Shown here: positions 34,438 through 42,302 of the stretch, piece by piece | How positions within the stretch are numbered: position 1 is the first letter of the stretch | How the letters are laid out: the number at the start of each line of letters is the position of its first letter | Origin: Methylobacterium radiotolerans JCM 2831 | GTDB taxonomy: Bacteria > Pseudomonadota > Alphaproteobacteria > Rhizobiales > Beijerinckiaceae | DNA length: 64,000 nucleotides | Direction: 5' to 3' | Assembly: GCF_000019725.1 (NCBI RefSeq) | Contig: NC_010510.1 | Span: 276,501-340,500 of the forward strand | The notes under the pieces: generated by a model | What the model was told of the DNA's origin: nothing | What the model saw: the letters and a program-made list of their open reading frames with translations, nothing else | Database searches by the model: none | Position numbers and translations under genes: made by a program

Positions 34438-34832
34438 ATGTTCGTTGATGCCTCCGCGCTCATAGCCATCCTCCCCGACGAAGCGGATGCCCGCGCCCTG
34501 GGGGTCCGACTGCAGCAGGCGCGCCGACGCATGACCTCGCCCCTGGCCGTGTGGGAGACCGCGGTAGCGGTGGCCCGCATCCTCGACCTGCCGATCACCG
34601 AGGCGCGCAATGCGGTAGGGGGTATCTCGACCTCGCCGGCATCCAAGTCCTGGCCGTGCTGCCCGGGGCCGCGATCAGTGCCCTCGACGCCTACGACCGC
34701 TTCGGCAAATGCCGGCATCCAGGGGCCCTCAACATCGGCGACCGCTTCGACTGCGACTGTGCCTGCACGTACCGGCCCCCGCTGCTTTACAAGGGCGACG
34801 ACTTCCCGCTCACCGACATCGAGGCCGGGTGA
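34438..34832 (+). pseudogene. VapC-type PIN toxin with frameshift
   Basis: MFVDASALIAILPDEADARA and WETAVAVARILDLP carry the first catalytic acids of a PIN ribonuclease. The frame then breaks at a run of five G (34618-34622) and continues one base out of phase as YLDLAGIQVLAVLPGAAISA..AYDRFGKCRHPGALNIGDRF..LLYKGDDFPLTDIEAG. A one-base deletion fits. With the mutated antitoxin, the module is probably dead; losing the toxin first would make antitoxin loss harmless. Confidence 0.8.
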
Positions 34833-34951
34833 GGCCGACGGTTCGCCTGCGACCCCTCCTGCCTGTTCGACCGCCCGCTCACCACGCGACCTCTGACGAT
34901 GGCTTGATCTAGCCGGGTCCGCTGACGCCTCGGCCGTCTGGCCGCAACGGC

Positions 34952-35099
34952 GGCCGGGCATGTTTCTTCCGGTGCTGGCTCCGCCCCTCTGCGGGGGCCG
35001 AGTCCGGCATTCCATCGCGAAGCAAGAAACCCGCCCGGCCGCCATCCTCCGCTGCGCTTCGGCCTGCACACCCCACCCCACGCGGCGAGCCGCGTGGGG
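34952..35099 (+). promoter_or_regulatory. Long structured leader upstream of the DUF736 gene
   Basis: GGCCGGGC (34952-34959) pairs with GCCCGGCC (35033-35040), and TTTCTT (34963-34968) with AAGAAA (35024-35029); inside lies CGCCCC-TCT-GCGGGG. A second hairpin follows at 35076-35099 (CCCCACGCGG / CCGCGTGGGG, loop CGAG). A related element sits before the small gene at 40865 (shared GGCTCCGCC, GGCATTCC and AAACCCGCC segments). Could be a regulatory RNA leader or a repeat element. Confidence 0.6.
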
Positions 35100-35145
35100 A
35101 CCCCATGGGGCAGGTGCGGCGCCGGCCGCCTCCGGCTTTCCGATC

Positions 35146-35170
35146 GCCATCGAGGCCGCGGCGGTCGCGG
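35146..35170 (+). repeat. 25-base leader motif before the DUF736 gene
   Basis: GCCATCGAGGCC followed by GCGGCGGTCGCGG, ending 27 bases before the ATG. The same 25 bases with one change occur at 37120-37144 before the DUF2493 gene, and a looser version (GGC..CGGCG..CGTCGCGG) is in the ardC and parB leaders. Confidence 0.7.
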
Positions 35171-35197
35171 GCTCGGCGACAGGCAACGGGAAACACC

Positions 35198-35515
35198 ATG
35201 GCGACCATCGGCACCTTCACCCGCACCCAGGACGGCTACGTCGGCGAGATCGTCACCCTCACCGTCAGGGCACGCAACGTCCGCCTCGTCCCGAACACGG
35301 CGATGAACGAGAATGCCCCGAGCCACCGGATCTACGCCCGCGGAGCCGAGATCGGAGCGGCTTGGACCAAGCTCTCGGAGGAGCAGCGCGAGTATCTGAG
35401 CCTGAAGCTCGACGATCCCAGCTTCCCCGCCCCGATTTACGCCAAGCTCTTCGACGACGAGCAGGGCGACACGGCGACGCTGATCTGGTCTCGGCCCAAC
35501 GGGCGCCGCGACTGA
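35198..35515 (+). CDS. DUF736 family protein
   Basis: A 105-residue protein: MATIGTFTRTQDGYVGEIVT, then VRLVPNTAMNENAPSHRIYA and PIYAKLFDDEQGDTATLIWS. DUF736 proteins are small plasmid/ICE-associated proteins of Rhizobiales with unknown function, usually near ArdC, ParB-like and DUF2493 genes as here. Full length. A strong terminator follows 12 bases after the stop. Confidence 0.93.
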   Translation: MATIGTFTRTQDGYVGEIVTLTVRARNVRLVPNTAMNENAPSHRIYARGAEIGAAWTKLSEEQREYLSLKLDDPSFPAPIYAKLFDDEQGDTATLIWSRPNGRRD

Positions 35516-35527
35516 GCGGCTTGCCTA

Positions 35528-35554
35528 GCCCCGCCCGGCACGACCGGGCGGGGC
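35528..35554 (+). terminator. Rho-independent-type terminator after DUF736
   Basis: Perfect 11-base stem GCCCCGCCCGG / CCGGGCGGGGC with loop CACGA, followed by CTTCCCTC. No long T-run, but stem strength and position right after the stop support termination. Confidence 0.75.
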
Positions 35555-35855
35555 CTTCCCTCATGCGATCACGGTGAGCGCTGTTCCGAAGGTGGCCATC
35601 CTGAGCGGCCGATCAGTGAGAGGAGGGCGTTGACGGGTCGATCTCGTATTGTCTTGGGATAGTTCCGGTCGCCTCGATCTTGTGAGTCGCATCGCGTACG
35701 TGCGTAACCCGCCGCATAGCCCCGGCTTATCTAGCGAGACCATCGCAGGGAGATTTTGTTTTCTTCTTTCCGAACTAGTCTGGCGGCGTAGCAATGATTG
35801 ACCACATCTTTGGCCCCAACCCGATGGTCTGTGTCATCGACCGTGGGACGGTGTT

Positions 35856-36902
35856 ATGAGTCGAACCGATTTTTCTGACTTGGCGCGCCGCCTCGCCGAG
35901 GAGGCCGAGGCGGTCTGTCGGGCCTACCTGTCGAACGGTCGGCGGCAGGGCAACTACTGGCGGGTCGGTGACGTCTACAACGCCGCCGGCGCTTCCCTTC
36001 ATGTCCGTCTCACCGGGCCCACATCCGGTCCGCGCGCTCGCGGCCGATGGGCGGACGAGGCCACCGGCGAGTTTGGCAATCTCCTCGACCTGATCCGGCT
36101 CAACCGCGGCCACGACTCGTGGTCTGAAACTCTCAAGGAAGCACGCAGCTTCCTGCGCATGCCGCGACCGCAGACGGAGCGCTCCGCCACGCCACCGCCG
36201 GCGGCTTCCTCGTATGATCCCACCGAGTCGGCCCGCCGTCTCTTCCGATGTGGCCGGCCCCTGAGAGGTACGTTCGCCGCCACCTACCTCGCGGGACGCG
36301 GGCTCGATCATCCCTTCGACAGTTCCGCCCTGCGGTTCCACCCCCAGTGCAACTACCTGCACGACGACGGCACCTGGGCGCAGCATCCGGCGCTCCTCGC
36401 CGCCCTCACGGATCTGAGCGGGGCGATCGTGGCGATCCAGCGCACGTGGCTCGCACCGGATGGGCGCGGCAAGGCCCACCTCGACGAGCCGCGGCGAATG
36501 CTCGGCCAGTCGTTCGGTGACGCCGTCCGCTTCGGCGGCAGCATTCCCGACATCCTGCTCGCCGGCGAGGGGCTGGAGACGGTGCTGTCGGTGCAGGCCG
36601 TCCTCCCGGCGGTCCCCGCCCATGCCGCGCTCACCGCCAATCGCCTGTCCGCTCTTCTTCTCCCGCCCGGACTGCGCCGCCTCTACGTCGCCCGCGACAA
36701 CGACGCCGCAGGCCTTCGCGCCCACGAGGGCCTGCGCGCCCGGGCAGAGGCCGACGGCGTCCAGGTCTGGGAACTCGTGCCGGCGGCCGACGACTTCAAC
36801 ACCGACCTGCAGCAGCTTGGGCCCGCGGGCTTGGCGCTGCACCTGGCGCCGCAGCTCGCCGAAGAGGATGCGATGCGCTTTCTCCGTCTGGAGGCCGTGT
36901 AG
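35856..36902 (+). CDS. Toprim-domain primase-like protein (DUF7146 type)
   Basis: A 348-residue protein. The N-terminal part (YWRVGDVYNAAGASLHVRL, then EFGNLLDLIRLNRGH) is the zinc-finger-less primase-like region of plasmid proteins. The C-terminal Toprim domain has ILLAGEGLETVLS (catalytic Glu) and RLYVARDNDAAGLRA (DxD). Probably primes DNA synthesis during transfer or replication of the accessory element. Full length. Confidence 0.88.
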   Translation: MSRTDFSDLARRLAEEAEAVCRAYLSNGRRQGNYWRVGDVYNAAGASLHVRLTGPTSGPRARGRWADEATGEFGNLLDLIRLNRGHDSWSETLKEARSFLRMPRPQTERSATPPPAASSYDPTESARRLFRCGRPLRGTFAATYLAGRGLDHPFDSSALRFHPQCNYLHDDGTWAQHPALLAALTDLSGAIVAIQRTWLAPDGRGKAHLDEPRRMLGQSFGDAVRFGGSIPDILLAGEGLETVLSVQAVLPAVPAHAALTANRLSALLLPPGLRRLYVARDNDAAGLRAHEGLRARAEADGVQVWELVPAADDFNTDLQQLGPAGLALHLAPQLAEEDAMRFLRLEAV

Positions 36903-37015
36903 GCCCCTCCCAGGGCCTGAATCGGTCGAGGATGCGGGGAACCGGCTGCTTGACGGGGATGGGCCTCATGGCCCCGGAGAGCGCGCGCAGCGGCCTTCTC
37001 GGAGGGCGACCTATA

Positions 37016-37110
37016 CCCGGGCGATCGTCGGGTTCAACGGCACGCCGTCCGGCGCTGCGCTTGGCCCTCGGGGCAAGCCCTCTTCGGGTGATCCCGCCGC
37101 CCCGCCCGGG
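37016..37110 (+). promoter_or_regulatory. Structured leader upstream of the DUF2493 gene
   Basis: CCCGGGCG (37016-37023) pairs with CGCCCGGG (37103-37110) and encloses further short GC stems (GGCCCTCGGGGC region). Same architecture, long outer stem plus nested hairpins about 60 bases before the start codon, as the DUF736 leader. Confidence 0.5.
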
Positions 37111-37119
37111 AGACCGGCC

Positions 37120-37144
37120 GCCATCAAGGCCGCGGCGGTCGCGG
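37120..37144 (+). repeat. 25-base leader motif before the DUF2493 gene
   Basis: GCCATCAAGGCC followed by GCGGCGGTCGCGG, ending 24 bases before the ATG; second copy of the motif at 35146-35170 with a single difference. Confidence 0.7.
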
Positions 37145-37168
37145 CTTCCATCGCCCGGAGGCCATCCC

Positions 37169-38110
37169 ATGCTCGATCAGCTCGACGCTCCGTCTACCTT
37201 CCTCGCAGATCACGCCACCGAGGCGGATCCCAGTCTCCTCAGCGAGCTGCTGACGCAGCACCACCGTCCGTTCGAGGAGCACGCCGACCCGCGGCCGATG
37301 CCGAAGCCCGAAGCCGTCGAGGAGGCACTGGTCGGCGCGATGAACGCCCTCGCCGACCTGTTCACCGAGACGCGCCTTGAGGACGACACCGACGATGTTC
37401 TGTGGGGCTTCGTCAACCTCTTCCACCGGCGCGTCGAGATCCTTGATCGCAAGCTCGACGACAACGAGGTGGCGCAGCGCCAGTCCCAGCGCGAGCAGGA
37501 CGGCAGCGAGGTGCGGTCCGTCGAGCTGGAGCGTCAGATCGCCCTGGGGCTCAGCCTGACCGAGCGGCGCAACGCCTTCGAGTTCTCCCGCGACGCCGCG
37601 GCCGGGATCTACCGCGTGCTCACCGGCACGCCCTGGCGCCCCCGAACCGGCTCCCAGATCAATCGCGCCACGATGACGGCGGCGATGATCGACTCGCGCG
37701 ATTTCCTGGCGGCCAAGCGCAAGGCCGACACCGAGCTCCTGGTCCCGCCCGGGCCGCGGATCCTCTTCACCGGCGGCCAGGACTACCAAGATGTGGACCG
37801 GATCTGGGCCGTCCTCGACAAGGTGCGCGCCAAGCATCCTGACATGGTGCTGCTGCACGGCGGCAGTCCCAAAGGTGCCGAGCTGATCGCCGCCAAGTGG
37901 GCCGACACCCGCAAAGTGCCCCACGTCGCCTTCAAGCCCGACTGGACCCGCCATGGCCGAGCTGCACCCTTCCGGCGCAACGACCTGATGCTCGACCAGA
38001 TGCCGATCGGCGTCGTGCACTTCCCCGGCAACGGCATCTGCGACAACCTCGCGGACAAGGCTCGGGAGCGGGGTGTCCCGGTCCGGCGGGGTGTCCGGGC
38101 TAGCGCATAG
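37169..38110 (+). CDS. DUF2493 (SLOG-like nucleotide-binding) protein
   Basis: A 313-residue protein. The first 180 residues are helical and acidic (EEALVGAMNALADLFTETRL). The C-terminal DUF2493/YspA domain has RILFTGGQDYQDVDRIWAVL, MVLLHGGSPKGAELIAAKWA and a final AFKPDW segment, a Rossmann-like SLOG fold that binds nucleotides. Common on Rhizobiales plasmids/ICEs beside the Toprim gene; role unknown. Start ATG 37169 (MLDQLDAPSTFL). Confidence 0.9.
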   Translation: MLDQLDAPSTFLADHATEADPSLLSELLTQHHRPFEEHADPRPMPKPEAVEEALVGAMNALADLFTETRLEDDTDDVLWGFVNLFHRRVEILDRKLDDNEVAQRQSQREQDGSEVRSVELERQIALGLSLTERRNAFEFSRDAAAGIYRVLTGTPWRPRTGSQINRATMTAAMIDSRDFLAAKRKADTELLVPPGPRILFTGGQDYQDVDRIWAVLDKVRAKHPDMVLLHGGSPKGAELIAAKWADTRKVPHVAFKPDWTRHGRAAPFRRNDLMLDQMPIGVVHFPGNGICDNLADKARERGVPVRRGVRASA

Positions 38111-38308
38111 CCGCCGGCTTGCCGGTAGCCCTCGATCGGTGTTTCCTCCCACTCAGGCCACGTGCGCCGGTCTCCAAGCCCAAGGCGCGAGGCTGCCGGA
38201 GGGCCGGAGCCGGTCGAGCCGGACTTGACGATGAACGCGCGACGGCGGATTGCTGACCGACTGCGCGCGATCATTGAACGGCGACCGGCCTTTATGCCAT
38301 GATGGGTC

Positions 38309-38545
38309 ATGGCCGAAGCCTCCATCATCACGCCCGATCTGCAAGCCCGCGTCGATGCCATCGCTGCGCGCTCGGGCCGTGCGCCCGCTGCGATCATCGC
38401 CGACGCGCTCGAACACGGCCATTCGCTCGACTGGCAAGAGCGCTATGTCGATGAGGTGATGGCCGGCCGTGCCGACATCGCCGCCGGTCGGATCGCCTCG
38501 CCTGAGGATGTCGAGCGGGTGTTGAACAAGTATCGCCCGAGCTGA
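38309..38545 (+). CDS. ParD/RelB-type antitoxin
   Basis: A 78-residue protein: ITPDLQARVDAIAARSGRAP, then AAIIADALEHGHSLDWQERY and a C-terminal toxin-binding helix (IASPEDVERVLNKYRP). Ribbon-helix-helix antitoxin. Its stop codon overlaps the toxin ATG (TGATG). Intact, unlike the VapBC pair 4 kb upstream. Confidence 0.88.
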   Translation: MAEASIITPDLQARVDAIAARSGRAPAAIIADALEHGHSLDWQERYVDEVMAGRADIAAGRIASPEDVERVLNKYRPS

Positions 38546-38844
38546 TGCAGGTCGTCTGGTCCAGACGCGCGCTCGATCATCTCGAAGTCATCCAGGACTA
38601 CATCGCGCAGGACAGCCCTGCCGCTGCCTACAAACTCGCCCTCACTGTACATGAGCGCGTCCTGGCCCTGCTGCCGGATCACCCGCTGATCGGCCGGTCC
38701 GGACGCGTCGCCGGCACCCGAGAGTTGGTCATCCCGGGCACAGCGTACATCGTGGTCTATGAGGTGAGCGAGCGGATCAATATCCTTGCGGTGCTGCATG
38801 GCGCTCGCGAATGGCCGGCTGAGTTCGTGGCGCCCGAACAGTAG
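38545..38844 (+). CDS. ParE/RelE-family toxin
   Basis: A 99-residue ParE/RelE fold: VVWSRRALDHLEVIQDYIAQ, then PLIGRSGRVAGTRELVIPGT and AYIVVYEVSERINILAVLHGAREWP. ParE members inhibit gyrase, RelE members cut mRNA; the RELVIPGTAYIVVY segment favours the ParE branch. Likely maintains the accessory element. Confidence 0.9.
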   Translation: MQVVWSRRALDHLEVIQDYIAQDSPAAAYKLALTVHERVLALLPDHPLIGRSGRVAGTRELVIPGTAYIVVYEVSERINILAVLHGAREWPAEFVAPEQ

Positions 38845-38946
38845 GCCTTGACGGGGGGCGAAACAAGACGGGCACAAAGCTTGGCTGGATGAACAGTTCA
38901 GTAGCGCTCTGAATTTTAATCGATCTGTATATCAAGGATAATGGTA

Positions 38947-39363
38947 CTATCGTAATCTCCCGGTCTGACTGTAGTTTGCCGCAGCAGAGATAAATATCGA
39001 CACCGCTACGAGAAAACGCACGTCCTCAATATAGGATAGCTTAGTTGTGATTTCTTGGATGCGCTGCTGGATCGGATTGAGCATCCTCTTCTCATCCGGC
39101 AATAGATAATTGACCGGCACGTCGAGAATGTGGGCGATGACGTAGAGCGTCGAGGCTGGAATGCGGCTCAGACCGCGCTCGTACTTCCGCATCTGCTGTC
39201 CGGAGAAGCCCAACATCCCGCCGAGCTGTCCATAGCCCAGGCGGCGATCCTGGCGGTGCTTTCGGATCCGCTCGCCGATGTCCCGATCCAGCGGCCCGGC
39301 CTGACGGGCGCGCAGATCCTCGGCCTCGATCCACCCCAATGGATTGCTGCCATCCTTCGACAT
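38947..39363 (-). CDS. XRE-family HTH regulator
   Basis: A 138-residue protein with an HTH_3 domain (DIGERIRKHRQDRRLGYGQL, GGMLGFSGQQMRKYERGLSR, IPASTLYVIAHILDVPVNYL) and a C-terminal extension ending with a semi-hydrophobic helix (RFLVAVSIFISAAANYS). ATG 39361-39363. Lower GC than most neighbours. It lies 115 bases downstream of the DUF2726 gene on the same strand, so it may be its regulator. Confidence 0.88.
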   Translation of the reverse strand: MSKDGSNPLGWIEAEDLRARQAGPLDRDIGERIRKHRQDRRLGYGQLGGMLGFSGQQMRKYERGLSRIPASTLYVIAHILDVPVNYLLPDEKRMLNPIQQRIQEITTKLSYIEDVRFLVAVSIFISAAANYSQTGRLR

Positions 39364-39478
39364 GCCCGGCGCGTCCCGACTCGGGAGGCCCGTGTCTGCG
39401 GTGCGCCCCCGCAAACGAGCCTCGACCACCCAACAGTCGGGGAGTTGGAAAACCGCAGAAAGTCGGTCCCTACGACCT

Positions 39479-40183
39479 TTAGCACCGAGGCGCCTGAACA
39501 TACGTCGCAGGCTCCCCGACCCAGGAGGTCAAGGATTGCGGTGCCCAAACCGGCGGGCACCAAACCGCTTTCTGTGGGGTTTCCACGCCCCAGGGCGGCG
39601 CGTACCACCCCGCGGGTAGAATACGCGATCTCAGAACGGCCATCCAGCGTTCTGTGTCGAAGGGAAAGCCCGGTCGCTTCTTTTGCGAACTGCCGAGAGC
39701 CGAGAGATGCTCCCGTACGATCCGCTCTGAGGGACGTGGCTTGGACGGGATCCGGATGACACGGTAGTGGCCCAAAGCCAGCATGGCATCACGCTCGCGA
39801 TCCTTCGCACCATCATGGCTGGAATCGTCCAGCTCTATGATCGCTTCGACCGATCCCGCATAGGGATCAAGAACGACAAAATCAGTGATTTTCTGGCTGA
39901 ATTTGTTCCGTGTTCGCCAGAATTCTTTCGCGCTGAGACCCCGCTGTGGCTTCAGTAGAGCGCCCGTGGCGACTTGGCAGGCAATATGATACCTGGGAAG
40001 GACTCGACGCAGGATGTTCAATAGGTCAAGTTCGGCCCTCGTCAGAAACGGCTTACGTTCGATCTTGAGTCTGTCTTGGCCACGTATTTTCGAGGTTATA
40101 TAGTGAGCAAATATGAGCGCGCACCAGAGGGATATTGCGCAGATAATTGGCGGATAGGATGCTATATCAATCCGTGGCATCAT
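39479..40183 (-). CDS. DUF2726 protein, membrane-anchored nuclease-like
   Basis: 234 residues from ATG 40181-40183 (MMPRIDIASYPPIICAISLW), with one N-terminal transmembrane helix (PIICAISLWCALIFAHYI). The cytoplasmic DUF2726 domain is PD-(D/E)XK-nuclease-like: LTRAELDLLNILRRVLP, KITDFVVLDPYAGSVEAIIELDDSSHDG (candidate D and E-x-D), HYRVIRIPSKP. Start region is clearly AT-rich and codon use is less GC-biased than neighbours, indicating transfer. Nuclease activity is inferred from fold, not shown. Frames upstream of this ATG are shadows. Confidence 0.75.
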   Translation of the reverse strand: MMPRIDIASYPPIICAISLWCALIFAHYITSKIRGQDRLKIERKPFLTRAELDLLNILRRVLPRYHIACQVATGALLKPQRGLSAKEFWRTRNKFSQKITDFVVLDPYAGSVEAIIELDDSSHDGAKDRERDAMLALGHYRVIRIPSKPRPSERIVREHLSALGSSQKKRPGFPFDTERWMAVLRSRILPAGWYAPPWGVETPQKAVWCPPVWAPQSLTSWVGEPATYVQAPRC

Positions 40184-40639
40184 GATTAAATTCTTCAGAC
40201 TGCATAGCCAAAAACTATCATGCCATGCAGCCTTGTCATCGGGGTGCTGATTGAGGGAGTTGAAAATTCGGGCCGTTCGATGGGTGCGTCTTTCCGGTGC
40301 CAAGGCCCCTCCAGGCCGGGCTCTACTCGCCCCGCCGGGGCTCCCCGAACCCGCTGCGCGGTTTCGGCCCCTGCGGGGTAACGATCCCTCGCACAACGCG
40401 CAGCCGCGCGTGCGGCAGGCGCTATGCGCCTCTGCGCCCTCTCGGGAGGCAGAAGCCGCCGAGAGTCTCCCGCGGGTCACCCGCAGCCGTATGGCTTGGG
40501 GATCGGCCGGCTCGGCCCGGAGCCTGTCGGGGATTCGGTGCTGCCCGTGCCTCATGCGGCACCGACGGCTCGGCATCGCTCGCGTCCTCTCTGGCGGCCG
40601 GACCGTCCCCGGCACGATTGACGACGAGAGATCACGCCC
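40184..40639. other. GC-rich, hairpin-dense intergenic region
   Basis: After 70 AT-rich bases containing the likely DUF2726 promoter, the sequence switches to GC-rich DNA with several hairpins, for example CCGAACCCGC / GCGGTTTCGG near 40347-40370 and GCCCCGCCGGGGC before it. No credible gene. It runs into the structured element below. Confidence 0.5.
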
Positions 40640-40802
40640 CGGGACCGTCCGATAGCCGCCGGGCGAGGTTTTTCCCCTGCCGGCTCCGCCGGCATTCCTC
40701 GCGCACCAACAAACCCCGCCCTGGGGCCCCTCTACGCTCCGCTCGGGGCTCCTCCGGCACCTCCGCTACGCTCCGGGTCCGGCGGAGTATCGGACGATCC
40801 CG
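40640..40802 (+). promoter_or_regulatory. Large nested stem element upstream of the 40865 gene
   Basis: CGGGACCGTCCGATA (40640-40654) pairs with TATCGGACGATCCCG (40788-40802) at 14 of 15 positions; CCGCCGG (40656-40662) then pairs with CCGGCGG (40779-40785); inside, GGCGAGGTTT (40662-40671) faces AAACCCCGCC (40711-40720) around GCCGGC-TCC-GCCGGC. CTACGCTCCG occurs twice (40732, 40766). The whole folds as one long rod. Shares segments with 34952-35040. Possible regulatory RNA, transfer or replication site, or repeat. Confidence 0.65.
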
Positions 40803-40864
40803 TTGCGCGATTGGAGGTCGTCATCGCGCTTGGGACGGTCCCGAGCGCACGGGGGACACGAACG

Positions 40865-41017
40865 ATGCCGAGCCTCACCGCCACCTCGACCGCCAACCGC
40901 AACCTCCTGTTCCAGATCGAAGAGCTCCGGGCCGAGCTGGCCTCCGTCACCTGCCCGAAAGAGCGCCGTCAAATTCAGCGTGAGTTACGCGCCGCGAAAG
41001 CCCAGCTCATCGCCTGA
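40865..41017 (+). CDS. Small coiled-coil protein, 50 aa
   Basis: ATG 40865 with GGGGGACACGAACG upstream. MPSLTATSTANRNLLFQIEE then LRAELASVTCPKERRQIQRE, LRAAKAQLIA: a short amphipathic helix pair. Behind the large stem element and followed by a hairpin terminator, i.e. a complete small transcription unit. No family recognised. Confidence 0.65.
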   Translation: MPSLTATSTANRNLLFQIEELRAELASVTCPKERRQIQRELRAAKAQLIA

Positions 41018-41023
41018 CTGTGG

Positions 41024-41045
41024 GGGCCGCCTCCCCGGGCGGCCC
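41024..41045 (+). terminator. Hairpin terminator after the 50-aa gene
   Basis: GGGCCGCC / GGCGGCCC, 8-base perfect stem with loop TCCCCG, seven bases after the stop codon; GTCCTCC follows. No strong T-run. Confidence 0.6.
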
Positions 41046-41603
41046 GTCCTCCATCTCATGGCAGACTGCTTCGCAGGAGGTCGGAGCATAGTCGCGACCA
41101 TGCATCTGAGTCGGAACCCAATCAGCTTGAGCATGAGATGGCCGCTTTCGACCCTTCTCGGGCGTTCGGAAGTTCTGCTTACCGGCGGTCTGATTGGCCC
41201 TGAATGACCGGGGCTGGCCGCAAGCTGCCGATCCGCTTCGGAGAAGGTCCGCGGGAAAAGCGGACGGCCTGCTACCGACCCAACCCAGCCGCCGGAAGCG
41301 GTGCCGGCGTTCCCCCGAAGCAGACGTTCGTCAGCCATCCGGCAACACCAGCTTGGGGTGGATCTCCGCCGGTCCACTGCCGGGCGACGATGCACGAAAG
41401 CGGACGTTTTCGGCGCGACCTGGGGCGAAGCCTGGTGCACAGGCCCCGCTCCACCGCCGATATTCGCAATCGCGCGATATACTCCGTGAGGGCTCCCGTC
41501 GCGCTGAAGACAGCACGGTTGTGCGCGGCCCTGCGCCCCTATGCCGGGAGCCGGGCGAAGCGAGCGGCGTGTTGCGCAGTCGCTCCGCCAGACCTCGTGC
41601 CGA
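41046..41603. other. Intergenic region with a dispersed repeat
   Basis: About 560 bases with no gene. Contains one copy of a degenerate intergenic repeat (listed next) and scattered AAGCGGAC-like words that recur in other gaps of this window (42.3-42.6 kb, 46.4-46.6 kb). Confidence 0.5.
41259..41331 (+). repeat. Dispersed intergenic repeat, copy 1
   Basis: GCGGACGGCCTGCTACCGAC, CCAACCCAGCCGCCGGAAGC, GGTGCCGGCGTTCCCCCGAA, GCAGACG aligns with 42555-42628 in the same orientation (shared CCGACCCAAC, GCCGCCGG, TCGGC/CCGGC..TTC, AAGC.G.CGT). The similarity is diverged, roughly 70-75% by eye. Confidence 0.6.
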
Positions 41604-42302
41604 TCAGGCGGTCTGAAGCGCGCTCAGTTCCTGAAGGCCGCCGCCATCCGCATAAGCGAGGCGGAAGCTCGGGCGCGCCTTCCAGCGCTGCCAGAACTGG
41701 TCGAGCTGCTCGTAGCGCTCATCCAGCGGGGTCGCGACCGGACCAAACTTCGAGAACGCGATCGCCGTGCACAGCGTGATGTCGGCGAAGGTCGGGTGCG
41801 CGCCACCGAGCATCCAGTCCCGCCCATCCGACAGATGCCGGTCGACGAGGCTGGCATGGGAGAGCGCCTCCTTGCGGCAATGCTCGCCCCATTGCGGGTT
41901 GCTAGTTAGTTCCAGCTTCGGCCCAAGGCCCTGATGGAGCACGTGGAATAGCGTCGTGAGCCTGTACAGGATCTGCACCCAGATCCGGTCGTTCCACATC
42001 ACGTCCTGTGCCTGCTCCAATGCGCCTTCGCCCAGAATTTTGCGGCCCGGGAAGCTCTCGTCGAGGTAGCGCGCGATCGCGACGCTCTCGGCTAGATAAC
42101 CACCGCCCGGCAGCTCAAGAGTCGGGGTCTCGCCCCAGGGATTGCGCTTGAGATGTTGCCAACCGCGCTGCTCGCCGCCCGGAGCCATGTCGAGCACACG
42201 CTCCTCGACATGCTGCGCGATACCCTTCTCGTGCATGAGCAGGCGCACCCGCTGTGGGTTCGGGAAGGCTGACGGCGAGGTGTAGAGGGTAAGCTTGTCC
42301 AT
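41604..42302 (-). CDS. Glutathione S-transferase family protein
   Basis: A 232-residue GST: thioredoxin-like N-terminus (KLTLYTSPSAFPNPQRVRLL, then LKRNPWGETPTLELPGGGYL and ESVAIARYLDESFPG) and helical C-terminal domain (HLSDGRDWMLGGAHPTFADI, TLCTAIAFSKF). The Pro before the strand (GETPTLEL) and the SNAIL/E-type motif (ESVAIARY) are conserved. Conjugates glutathione to electrophiles or acts as a peroxidase; substrate unknown. Monocistronic. Confidence 0.92.
   Translation of the reverse strand: MDKLTLYTSPSAFPNPQRVRLLMHEKGIAQHVEERVLDMAPGGEQRGWQHLKRNPWGETPTLELPGGGYLAESVAIARYLDESFPGRKILGEGALEQAQDVMWNDRIWVQILYRLTTLFHVLHQGLGPKLELTSNPQWGEHCRKEALSHASLVDRHLSDGRDWMLGGAHPTFADITLCTAIAFSKFGPVATPLDERYEQLDQFWQRWKARPSFRLAYADGGGLQELSALQTA

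Noticed and set aside
34950..40800. CRISPR array suspected from repeated GC-rich words
   Set aside because: Repeats are few, irregularly spaced and self-complementary over long distances; there are no regular spacers and no cas genes.
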